A stretch of DNA of 8,284 nt from Candidatus Omnitrophota bacterium (GTDB taxonomy: Bacteria; Omnitrophota; Gorgyraeia; JAFGHF01): contig JAHIIS010000087.1 in assembly GCA_018899075.1 (NCBI GenBank), positions 1 through 8,284 of the forward strand. Reading direction: 5' to 3'. A model generated the notes under the pieces. It saw only the letters and a list, made by a program, of their open reading frames with translations. It did no database searches and was not told the origin of the DNA. Of this stretch, positions 1-5,455 are shown in pieces; position 1 is the stretch's first letter; the number at the start of each line of letters is the position of its first letter. Both the position numbers and the translations under genes were made by a program.

Positions 1-258
1 AAAAATAGCGTGGCTATCTCTGCCTTAAAAGGGATAAACATCGAACAATTATTGGAACAGCTGAGCCTGCGGTTGGACGACTTAATGGCCGAGATAGAAG
101 TTTCCATTCCTCAGGCTCAGATGCACCTGCTAAGCTTAATTTACAGGGAGGGTGAGGTCTTTAAGAAGGAGTATCGAAAAGGTAAGATCTATTTACAGGC
201 CCGGGTTCCCCACAAAATTAAGGCGAAAGTGGAACATCATTTACAAAAAAATATTTGA
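1..258 (+). CDS. hflX: GTPase HflX, C-terminal end (partial, 5' end outside window)
   Basis: The reading frame is open from base 1 and ends at TGA 256-258, so this is the last 85 codons of a longer gene. The fragment starts inside a motif reading N-S-V-A-I-S-A-L-K-G, which is the G5 (SAL/SAK) guanine-binding motif of TRAFAC-class GTPases. About 60 residues follow, including a segment rich in beta-strand formers (VSIPQAQMHLLSLIYREGEV, then KIYLQARVP). This G5 motif plus a small beta-rich C-terminal tail is the usual ending of HflX, the ribosome-associated GTPase that splits stalled or heat-damaged 70S ribosomes. That role would suit its place beside heat-shock genes, but position alone proves nothing. 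Other Era/Der/MnmE-type GTPases share the G5 motif and end differently, so HflX is the best but not the only reading. The stop codon overlaps the -35 box of the next promoter. Confidence 0.7.
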   Translation, partial: KNSVAISALKGINIEQLLEQLSLRLDDLMAEIEVSIPQAQMHLLSLIYREGEVFKKEYRKGKIYLQARVPHKIKAKVEHHLQKNI

Positions 259-284
259 CAAATAAAATAATATTGTGTTAAAAT
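255..284 (+). promoter_or_regulatory. Sigma-70 type promoter of the hrcA-grpE-dnaK-dnaJ operon
   Basis: A perfect -35 box TTGACA lies at 255-260, followed after 18 bases by the -10 box TAAAAT at 279-284 (5 of 6 matches to TATAAT). A TG dinucleotide at 276-277 one base before the -10 box makes it an extended -10. The -35 box overlaps the hflX stop codon at 256-258. Transcription would be expected to start near 291-293, at the left edge of the CIRCE operator, so a bound repressor would cover the start point. The start site is inferred from spacing only. Confidence 0.8.
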
Positions 285-290
285 ATGCGT

Positions 291-317
291 TTAGCACTCA
301 TATCTCTTGAGTGCTAA
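291..317 (+). promoter_or_regulatory. CIRCE operator (HrcA binding site)
   Basis: The sequence is TTAGCACTC (291-299), a 9-base spacer, then GAGTGCTAA (309-317). It matches the consensus CIRCE inverted repeat at all 18 arm positions and has the standard spacer length. CIRCE is the known operator of the heat-shock repressor HrcA, whose gene begins 15 bases downstream. The element sits at the predicted transcription start, so HrcA should block initiation. In the transcript it lies in the 5' untranslated region and could also form a 9-bp hairpin. Confidence 0.97.
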
Positions 318-332
318 AAGAGAAAAGATGGA

Positions 333-1106
333 ATGTTTGTAACCCATTTAGATACAAGAAGAAAGAGGATTCTACAGGCTATTGTAGAATTGTATATTGA
401 AACAGCCTCGCCCGTAAGCTCACAGGCTATCGCCCGGCGCCTGCGTTCGCGGATAAGCGCGGCTACCGTGCGCAATGTAATGGCGGAACTGACCGAGGCC
501 GATTTGGTCTGGCAGCCGCATACTTCGGCCGGAAGAATGCCCACGGATAAAGGCTACCGCTACTATATCAATTCTCTGCTGGAAGTAGAGCAACTTACAC
601 AGCAAGAACAGGAGTCAATCGAAAACCAATACCCGTACCGGCGCGAGGCCTTTGATGAGGCCTTAGCGGAGATTTTACGTATTCTCTCCAATTTTAGCAG
701 ATACACCTCCCTTGCCTTTTCTTCTTTGGGCAAAGACAGGCTTTATGTCACGGGAGCAAGTTATATCCTTGAGCAGCCGGAGTTTCAGGATACCCGGAAA
801 TTACAGCCGATTTTAAGAACTTTTGAGAGGCAGGAGCCTTTATTGGAGATTATGAAAGAGGATTTAGGCCGCGACGGCGTCAGCGTCCATATCGGCAAGG
901 AAAACCCTTGCCGGGATATTCAGGAATGCAGCCTGGTAGTTTCTAATTTCAAGATTAAAAACAGAAATATGGGCGCCCTGGGGATTATCGGGCCGCGGAG
1001 GATGTCTTATCCAAAAGTTATTTCTACGGTCGGTTATATTGCCCGGGTTTTAAGCGTAAGAATCGCCGATTATGACGAAAGAGGAGAGTTATGGATGCAG
1101 AGGTAA
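333..1106 (+). CDS. hrcA: Heat-inducible transcription repressor HrcA, short form
   Basis: HrcA represses class I heat-shock genes by binding CIRCE, and in studied bacteria GroEL helps keep it active. The N-terminal winged-helix region is clear (about residues 8-62, RKRILQAIVELYIET and ATVRNVMAEL), followed by the family hallmark HTSAGRMPTDKGYRYYI at 63-79. The C-terminal hallmarks are also present: VSVHIGKEN, then GALGIIGPRRMSYPKVI. The protein has 257 residues where the family usually has about 340. The missing part lies after SRYTSLAF (about residue 131), which joins almost directly to a VTGASYILEQPEF segment normally far downstream. That removes most of the inserted dimerisation domain and part of the GAF-like domain. 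The reading frame is continuous, so I treat it as a short variant. ATG 333 is the first possible start after an in-frame TAA at 315-317. It has only a weak purine-rich ribosome site. The 3' end overlaps grpE by 16 bases. Confidence 0.93.
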   Translation: MFVTHLDTRRKRILQAIVELYIETASPVSSQAIARRLRSRISAATVRNVMAELTEADLVWQPHTSAGRMPTDKGYRYYINSLLEVEQLTQQEQESIENQYPYRREAFDEALAEILRILSNFSRYTSLAFSSLGKDRLYVTGASYILEQPEFQDTRKLQPILRTFERQEPLLEIMKEDLGRDGVSVHIGKENPCRDIQECSLVVSNFKIKNRNMGALGIIGPRRMSYPKVISTVGYIARVLSVRIADYDERGELWMQR

Positions 1107-1591
1107 CTATTTCCGTTAAAGAATATCAGGAGTTTAGCGAATGCGCTAAACAGAAACAGGAGTATTTTGACAAACTGTTGAGGCTGCAAGCGGAATTTGA
1201 AAATTTTAAGAAACGCGCCCTTAAGGAGAAACAGCAGTTCCTGAAACTCGCTAACGAAGGCTTAATTTACGAGCTAATCAACGTTCTGGACAACTTTGAG
1301 CGCGCCTTCGATTCAGCGAATAAAATGGCCGATTTTAAATCCCTGCACCAGGGAGTGGAGATGATTCTAAAACAGATTCACCGGCTTTTAGAGAAAGAAG
1401 GGGTGAAAAAAATAGAGTGTGTGGGCAAGGCCTTTGACCCGGTTCACCAGGAGGCCATTGCCCATATCGAGACGGATAAATATGCCGAGAACACAGTCGT
1501 TGAAGAGGTGCAGAAAGGCTATTTCCTTGAAGACAGGCTTATCCGTCCGGCTGTAGTGAAAGTGTCTAAAAAACCGTCTGAGAAAAAATGA
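1091..1591 (+). CDS. grpE: Nucleotide exchange factor GrpE
   Basis: GrpE is the cytoplasmic exchange factor that releases ADP from DnaK and so resets the chaperone cycle. The 166-residue protein has a long helical, charged N-terminal half (LQAEFENFKKRALKEKQQF at about 32-50, then LINVLDNFERAF at 62-73) that forms the dimeric coiled coil. The C-terminal beta domain carries the family signature: GKAFDPVHQEAI at 112-123 and GYFLEDRLIRPAVVKV at 143-158. It lacks the long acidic N-terminal extension of many GrpE proteins, so it is slightly short for the family. The start ATG 1091 overlaps the last codons of hrcA in another frame. A good ribosome site, AGGAG at 1082-1086, precedes it by four bases, so translation is probably coupled to hrcA. 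Confidence 0.96.
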   Translation: MDAEVTISVKEYQEFSECAKQKQEYFDKLLRLQAEFENFKKRALKEKQQFLKLANEGLIYELINVLDNFERAFDSANKMADFKSLHQGVEMILKQIHRLLEKEGVKKIECVGKAFDPVHQEAIAHIETDKYAENTVVEEVQKGYFLEDRLIRPAVVKVSKKPSEKK

Positions 1592-1631
1592 GATCAATTC
1601 GCACAGACTGAAGAAGAATAACTAAAGCAGA

Positions 1632-1666
1632 TGAATTTACGTCGCACTTCGTGCTTCGTAAATTCA
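1632..1666. repeat. Inverted repeat (hairpin) in the grpE-dnaK gap
   Basis: A perfect 10-bp inverted repeat, TGAATTTACG at 1632-1641 and CGTAAATTCA at 1657-1666, encloses a second small stem, GCAC at 1644-1647 with GTGC at 1651-1654 around a TTC loop. The two stems are separated by a 2x2 mismatch. No run of T follows, so it does not look like an intrinsic terminator. It lies in the only gap longer than 20 bases between the end of hrcA and the end of the window. It could be an mRNA processing or stabilising element that sets dnaK levels, or a copy of a dispersed palindromic (REP-like) repeat. The inverted repeat is seen directly; the function is inference. Confidence 0.75.
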
Positions 1667-1675
1667 GTGCTCATT

Positions 1676-1682
1676 GAGGAGG
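1676..1682 (+). promoter_or_regulatory. Strong ribosome binding site that fixes the dnaK start
   Basis: GAGGAGG lies nine bases before ATG 1692. An upstream in-frame TTG at 1674 would begin before this site and add six residues (XRRQRK) ahead of the conserved [11 protein letters not shown] start, so ATG 1692 is the true start. This is the strongest ribosome site in the operon, in keeping with high DnaK demand. Confidence 0.85.
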
Positions 1683-1691
1683 CAAAGAAAG

Positions 1692-3620
1692 ATGGCAAAG
1701 GTAATTGGTATTGATTTAGGGACGTCAAATTCTGCCGCAGCAATTATGGAGGGAGGAAGAGCGACTATTATCCCCAGCGCCGAAGGGACGACTGTCGGAG
1801 GAGGCAAGGCCTTCCCTTCCTATGTGGCCTTTACTAAAGACGGCCAGCGTTTGGTCGGCGAGCCTGCCCGGCGCCAGGCCGCAATTAACCCCGAAGGGAC
1901 CATCATCGCGGCAAAGAGAAAGATGGGCGAGGATTTCAGGTTTAAGGCCTTTGGAAAAGAGTTTACGCCGCAGCAGATATCCGCTTTCATCCTGCAGAAG
2001 ATAAGGGAGGACGCCGAGGCCCATCTGGGAGATGAAGTAAAAGAGGCGGTGATTACCTGCCCTGCCTACTTTGATGATAATCAGCGCACAGCTACAAAAG
2101 ATGCCGGAGAAATAGCCGGGCTTAAGGTGCTGCGCATCATCAACGAGCCTACTGCCGCCTGCCTTGCCTATGGCCTGGATAAGGCCGGAAAAGAGCAGAA
2201 GATAATGGTCTTTGATTTCGGCGGGGGGACTTTAGACGTAACCATTATGGAGATGTGGCACGATAAGGAAGGCGGCGCCGGTTTTGAGGTCAGGGCTACC
2301 AACGGAGATACACACCTGGGCGGCACGGATATGGACGGGATAATGATCGATTATATCGCTTCCGAATTTAAAAAAGACACAGGGATAGATTTAAGAAACG
2401 ACAAAATGGCGACGCAGCGGCTAAGAGAGGCCGCCGAAAAAGCCAAGATAGAGCTATCCAGCACTCTAACTACGGATATTAACCTCCCCTTTATTACCGC
2501 GGACTCTTCCGGCCCCAAGCATCTTACGATGTCCATTACACGGGCGAAGTTGGAAGAGCTGGTCGGCCCGATTGTCGAGAAATGCCGTGGCCCGCTGGAA
2601 CGCGCTATCGAAGATGCCAAACTTAGCCCCGCGGAGATCGACAAAATAATTATGGTCGGCGGGCCCACAAGGATGCCGCTGGTGCAAAAATTTCTCGAGG
2701 ACTATGCGGGCAAGAAGATTGAGCGCGGGGTCGACCCGATGGAATGCGTGGCTATGGGCGCGGCAATTCAGTCAGCCATCATCAAAGGCGACATTAAAGA
2801 AGTGACCCTTCTCGACGTTACCCCTCTTTCTTTAGGCATCGAGACCTTAGGCGGAGTGTGCACAGGATTGATTGACAGGAACACCACTATCCCGACGAAA
2901 AAAAGCCAGATTTTCTCTACCGCTGCGGACAATCAGACTGCCGTGACTATTCGCGTCTTACAGGGGGAGAGGCAGATGGCCAATGATAATGTAGAGTTGG
3001 GAAGATTTGACTTAATCGGCATACCTGCGGCGCCGCGGGGAATCCCTCAGATTGAAGTTACCTTCGATATCGACAGAAACGGCATCGTCCATGTCCACGC
3101 CAAAGATTTAGGCACGGGCAAGGAGCAGTCAATCAGCATTACCGCGCCCAAGAAACTTTCCAAAGAAGAGATCGAGCGGATGATAAAGGAAGCGGAAAAA
3201 TACGGCGAGGAGGATAAAAAGAGAAAAGAAGAGGTCGAGGTGCGCAATCAAGCCGACACCCTGGCCTACTCAACGGAAAAATCCCTTAAGGACTTTGGCG
3301 AAAAAGTCTCAAAAGGCGAAAAAGAAAAGATTGAGAAAAAGCTTGCCGAGTTAAAGGAGGCCCTGAAGGGTAAAGACATCAATAAGATTAAGGCTGTAAT
3401 GGAAGAGCTGATGAAGGCCTCGCACAAACTGGCCGAAGAGATTTATAAAGAGGCGCAAGCTAAGCAAAAGCAAGGGCCAGAGGCCCGCCGGCAACAGAAG
3501 GAAGAGCCAAAAGGAACAGCTGAAGAAAAGAAGAAAAAAGGCGAAGATATTGTTGACGCGGATTATACCGTCGAGGACGAAGACAAAGACAAAGATAAAG
3601 ATAAGGATAAAGACAAGTAA
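1692..3620 (+). CDS. dnaK: Molecular chaperone DnaK (Hsp70)
   Basis: DnaK is the cytoplasmic Hsp70 ATPase that binds and releases exposed hydrophobic stretches of client proteins with DnaJ and GrpE. The 642-residue length is normal. The nucleotide-binding domain shows phosphate-1 [10 protein letters not shown] (5-14), catalytic-region NEPTAA (151-156), phosphate-2 [11 protein letters not shown] (173-183) and the adenosine motif VGGPTRMP (322-329). The interdomain linker [11 protein letters not shown] (371-381) leads into the substrate-binding domain, which includes GERQMANDN and [12 protein letters not shown], and then a helical lid. Between KRKMGEDF (75-82) and FTPQQISAF (91-99) there is no insertion of 20-odd residues, so this is the short Hsp70 type of Gram-positives, thermophiles and archaea. 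Several stretches ([31 protein letters not shown]) recall Thermoplasma DnaK from memory. The tail reads [15 protein letters not shown] and so on, in place of the usual EEVDDDKK-like end. dnaJ starts on the next base after the TAA. Confidence 0.98.
   Translation: MAKVIGIDLGTSNSAAAIMEGGRATIIPSAEGTTVGGGKAFPSYVAFTKDGQRLVGEPARRQAAINPEGTIIAAKRKMGEDFRFKAFGKEFTPQQISAFILQKIREDAEAHLGDEVKEAVITCPAYFDDNQRTATKDAGEIAGLKVLRIINEPTAACLAYGLDKAGKEQKIMVFDFGGGTLDVTIMEMWHDKEGGAGFEVRATNGDTHLGGTDMDGIMIDYIASEFKKDTGIDLRNDKMATQRLREAAEKAKIELSSTLTTDINLPFITADSSGPKHLTMSITRAKLEELVGPIVEKCRGPLERAIEDAKLSPAEIDKIIMVGGPTRMPLVQKFLEDYAGKKIERGVDPMECVAMGAAIQSAIIKGDIKEVTLLDVTPLSLGIETLGGVCTGLIDRNTTIPTKKSQIFSTAADNQTAVTIRVLQGERQMANDNVELGRFDLIGIPAAPRGIPQIEVTFDIDRNGIVHVHAKDLGTGKEQSISITAPKKLSKEEIERMIKEAEKYGEEDKKRKEEVEVRNQADTLAYSTEKSLKDFGEKVSKGEKEKIEKKLAELKEALKGKDINKIKAVMEELMKASHKLAEEIYKEAQAKQKQGPEARRQQKEEPKGTAEEKKKKGEDIVDADYTVEDEDKDKDKDKDKDK
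3582..3617 (+). repeat. Six-unit hexanucleotide repeat encoding the (Asp-Lys)6 tail of DnaK
   Basis: Six tandem copies of GAYAAR occupy the last twelve sense codons of dnaK and encode D-K six times. The copies differ only at third codon positions (GAC or GAT, AAA or AAG). Each unit is two codons, so gain or loss of units by slippage would keep the frame and change only the tail length. The tail lies beyond the helical lid and is probably disordered. Confidence 0.9.
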
Positions 3621-4034
3621 ATGTCCAGGAGAGATTATTACGAGATACTGGGCGTAAGCAAAGATGCCGGCGGCGAAGAGATAAAACGGGCGTATCGGCG
3701 GCTTGCCCTTAAATATCATCCGGATAAAAATCCCGAGAACCATAAAGAGGCAGAGGAGAAATTTAAGGAGATATGCGAGGCCTACGAAGTCTTAAGCAAC
3801 CCGCAGAAAAGGCGCACCTATGACCAATTTGGCTACGAAGGCCTGCGCGGTGCGTTTAAAGGTACCGGGGGCTTTGATTGGACGGACTTCACGCATTTTA
3901 GCGACCTGGAGGATATTTTCGGTAACTTTAGCGACATATTCAGCGGTTTCGGCGTAGATTTAAGCAGCTTTGGTTTTGGGGGAGGTGGCGGCCGCCGCGC
4001 AGGACCGCACCGGGGTTCGCATCTAGGGGTATAG
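3621..4034 (+). CDS. dnaJ: DnaJ N-terminal part (J domain and G/F linker), ended by in-frame TAG
   Basis: DnaJ (Hsp40) delivers clients to DnaK and stimulates its ATPase through the J domain. This 137-residue piece has a complete J domain: DYYEILGV at 5-12, the essential HPD at 33-35, and [19 protein letters not shown] after it. A Gly/Phe-rich linker follows from about 78 to 128, ending in a run of glycines. A full DnaJ would continue into the zinc-finger and C-terminal domains. Here the frame meets TAG at 4032-4034, and the same frame continues afterwards with the rest of DnaJ. If translation really stops, the product is a J domain with a G/F tail, which could still stimulate DnaK but lacks client-binding domains. 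The ATG touches the dnaK stop (TAAATG) with no good ribosome site of its own, so translation is probably coupled to dnaK. Confidence 0.9.
   Translation: MSRRDYYEILGVSKDAGGEEIKRAYRRLALKYHPDKNPENHKEAEEKFKEICEAYEVLSNPQKRRTYDQFGYEGLRGAFKGTGGFDWTDFTHFSDLEDIFGNFSDIFSGFGVDLSSFGFGGGGGRRAGPHRGSHLGV
4032..4034 (+). other. dnaJ: In-frame TAG codon interrupting dnaJ (codon 138 of 386)
   Basis: Reading straight through from ATG 3621, the protein runs HRGSHLGV, then TAG, then IELTLQEAARGVEK. In E. coli DnaJ the same region is recalled as [20 protein letters not shown], so TAG replaces exactly one residue, usually Asn, Asp or Glu. No bases are gained or lost. The read-through product would have 386 positions, a normal DnaJ length. 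A single change from GAG (Glu) would create this codon. Possible explanations are sequencing or assembly error, nonsense mutation, amber suppression or recoding, or a real split gene. The sequence alone cannot decide. Confidence 0.9.
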
Positions 4035-4088
4035 ATAGAGCTCACCCTTCAGGAGGCAGCCAGGGGCGTTGAGAAGGTGGTCCGCGTT

Positions 4089-4781
4089 ATGCGCCGGGAA
4101 AGCTGTCCTGCTTGCAAGGGCGAGGGAGCTAAGCCCGGGACAAAAAAAATTAAGTGTCCCGAATGTGAAGGCGCAGGCCAGACCCGCACGATGGGCGGCT
4201 TCTTTACAATTTCGCGCACCTGCGCGCGCTGCGGTGGTGAAGGCAGGGTTATCCAGACCCCTTGTAGTAACTGCCGGGGAAAAGGCCTGGTGAGGGCAGA
4301 GAGAAAGATTCATGTTAAGGTGCCTGAGGGCGCAGATACGGGTTTAAGGTTGCGCGTTGCCGGCGAAGGAGAGACGGGGGCAAGAGGCGGGCGTTCCGGC
4401 GACCTCTATGTCGATATTTCCGTTGCGCCCGATGAGATGTTCGAGCGCCATGGCAATGACCTTGTCTGCGGGGTTCCTATAAGTTTTGCTCAAGCGGCCC
4501 TGGGGGCAGAGATCGAGGTGCCCACTTTAAACGGAAAGGTCAAAATGAAGGTCCCTGCGGGGACACAGAGCGGAAAATTCTTTCGCATAAGAGGCAAAGG
4601 TATGCCTGACGTACACGGATATGGCCGGGGAGATGAATTGGTCAGGGTTATTGTAGAGACGCCCAGCGGATTAAACGCCAAACAGAAGCGGCTGCTTGAG
4701 GAATTTGCCCAGGCCTGCGGCGAGAACGTCAATCCGTTTTCGCGCTCGTTTATGCAAAAAGTAAAAAAATTATTTAAGTGA
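4089..4781 (+). CDS. dnaJ: DnaJ C-terminal part (zinc-finger and client-binding domains)
   Basis: This is the remainder of dnaJ, in the same frame as the part before the TAG. All four CxxCxGxG zinc motifs are present: CPACKGEG, CPECEGAG, CARCGGEG and CSNCRGKG. In full-length numbering the eight cysteines are 162, 165, 179, 182, 201, 204, 215 and 218. The C-terminal beta domains and dimerisation end follow (VKVPEGADTGLRLRVAGEGE, GDLYVDISV, ALGAEIEVPTLNG). DnaJ-like coding in this frame resumes right after the stop, at 4035. The start given, ATG 4089, assumes reinitiation. It has an SD-like AAGGTGG at 4074-4080, eight bases upstream, and lies five codons before the first zinc cysteine. GTG 4077 is another in-frame possibility. 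A product from 4089 would lose the first strand of C-terminal domain I (IELTLQEAARGVEKVVRV), so it might fold poorly. If the TAG is an error or is read through, this is simply codons 157-386 of one dnaJ. Confidence 0.75.
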   Translation: MRRESCPACKGEGAKPGTKKIKCPECEGAGQTRTMGGFFTISRTCARCGGEGRVIQTPCSNCRGKGLVRAERKIHVKVPEGADTGLRLRVAGEGETGARGGRSGDLYVDISVAPDEMFERHGNDLVCGVPISFAQAALGAEIEVPTLNGKVKMKVPAGTQSGKFFRIRGKGMPDVHGYGRGDELVRVIVETPSGLNAKQKRLLEEFAQACGENVNPFSRSFMQKVKKLFK

Positions 4782-4800
4782 CGGAAAGCGAGATGTAAAG

Positions 4801-5091
4801 ATGCCGACATACGAATATCAATGCAGAAAATGCGCGCACAGGTTTGAGGTGTTTCAACAAATGACGCAGGCGCCTTTGAAGACTTGTCCTGAATGCCAGG
4901 GGCTCCTGCAGCGCCTTATCGGCAAAGGAGCCGGTTTTATCTTTAAAGGCTCCGGCTTCTACACCACCGATTATAGAAGCAAAGAATATAAAGATAGACA
5001 GAGGCAGGAAAGCAAACCTGCGGACACACAATGTCCTGCCTCCGGCAGTAATAAGGCCTGTAAAAAGTGCCCGAAGAATAAAGATGCCTGA
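4801..5091 (+). CDS. FmdB-type zinc-ribbon regulatory-like protein
   Basis: This small 96-residue protein opens with MPTYEYQCRKCAHRFEVFQ and has CPEC at 29-32, giving the two CxxC pairs (C8, C11, C29, C32) of a zinc ribbon. The next section, LLQRLIGKGAGFIFKGSGFYTTDY (36-58), is the other hallmark of the FmdB/CxxC_CxxC_SSSS family. The founding FmdB was described as a putative regulator of formamidase expression, but most family members have no known function. A third cysteine group, C78, C87 and C90, lies in a polar lysine-rich tail that is not part of the core family pattern. The gene follows dnaJ after 19 bases without a clear Shine-Dalgarno site, and its last eight bases overlap the next gene. 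Family assignment is firm; the role is unknown. Confidence 0.92.
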   Translation: MPTYEYQCRKCAHRFEVFQQMTQAPLKTCPECQGLLQRLIGKGAGFIFKGSGFYTTDYRSKEYKDRQRQESKPADTQCPASGSNKACKKCPKNKDA

Positions 5092-5452
5092 TAAAAGCGG
5101 ATATATTCGCTTTTTAAAATTTTGGTTGCCGGTATACCTATATGCCGGGCTGATATTTATCTATTCTGCGCAATCCTCTGTGGCTTTTGTGCCTGAGATA
5201 TTATACGGAGATAAATTGCTTCACTTTGTTGAATACGCTATACTGGGATATCTGATTGCCCGGGCGGCAAAGAATTCTTCGTCTTTGAAGCTGAAGGCGC
5301 ATTTTCGCATTTTTGCCGTAAGCCTGGCTTCTCTTTACGGCTTAAGCGATGAGTTCCACCAGTATTTTGTTCCCGGACGAGAAGTAGAAATTCTAGATGC
5401 GCTGGCAGACGCAGCGGGCGCTGTTTTCGGCCAGATGTTCTTGAGGGCTTGA
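5084..5452 (+). CDS. VanZ-like family membrane protein
   Basis: The 122-residue protein has about four hydrophobic segments: 13-31, 45-62, 74-88 and 104-120. It carries the VanZ-like pattern: DKLLHFVEYAILGYL (43-57), then YGLSDEFHQYFVPGREVEILDALADAAGA (85-113), with the conserved acidic and histidine residues in D89-E90-F91-H92-Q93, R99, E102 and D105. VanZ of the vancomycin-resistance cluster gives low-level teicoplanin resistance. The wide family of short chromosomal VanZ-like proteins has no settled function, so no resistance should be assumed here. The start ATG lies inside the last codons of the zinc-ribbon gene (ATGCCTGA), indicating translational coupling. The order J protein, FmdB, VanZ may be a conserved neighbourhood, but I cannot test that here. 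Confidence 0.9.
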   Translation: MPDKSGYIRFLKFWLPVYLYAGLIFIYSAQSSVAFVPEILYGDKLLHFVEYAILGYLIARAAKNSSSLKLKAHFRIFAVSLASLYGLSDEFHQYFVPGREVEILDALADAAGAVFGQMFLRA

Positions 5453-5455
5453 ATA

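Noticed and set aside
1589..1621. TGA readthrough extending GrpE with an acidic tail (DQFAQTEEE)
   Set aside because: GrpE already ends normally after its conserved RLIRPAVVKV segment, and the ten-codon extension has no family match.
1632..1670. The grpE-dnaK hairpin as an intrinsic terminator
   Set aside because: No T-run follows the stem, and dnaK is expected to be on the same transcript.
1641..1673. A second, degenerate CIRCE before dnaK (GTCGCACTT and CAGTGCTCA)
   Set aside because: The arms match only 6 of 9 and 7 of 9 bases and are 15 bases apart instead of 9. No promoter is seen nearby.
1674..1691. TTG at 1674 as the dnaK start
   Set aside because: It lies before and overlaps the strong GAGGAGG ribosome site, and it adds six residues ahead of the conserved [11 protein letters not shown] start. 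ATG 1692 fits both the spacing and the family.
3987..3996. GC-rich perfect palindrome GGCGGCCGCC upstream of the dnaJ TAG
   Set aside because: It lies in codons for the glycine/arginine run and has no loop, so it is better explained by coding of Gly and Arg than as a signal.
4020..4090. A frameshift as the cause of the split dnaJ
   Set aside because: Both halves are in the same frame (3621 and 4077 differ by a multiple of three) and homology runs up to and right after the TAG. A nonsense codon, not an indel, breaks the gene.
5084..5452. A glycopeptide-resistance role for the VanZ-like gene
   Set aside because: No other van genes are present, and short chromosomal VanZ-like proteins are widespread without known resistance activity.
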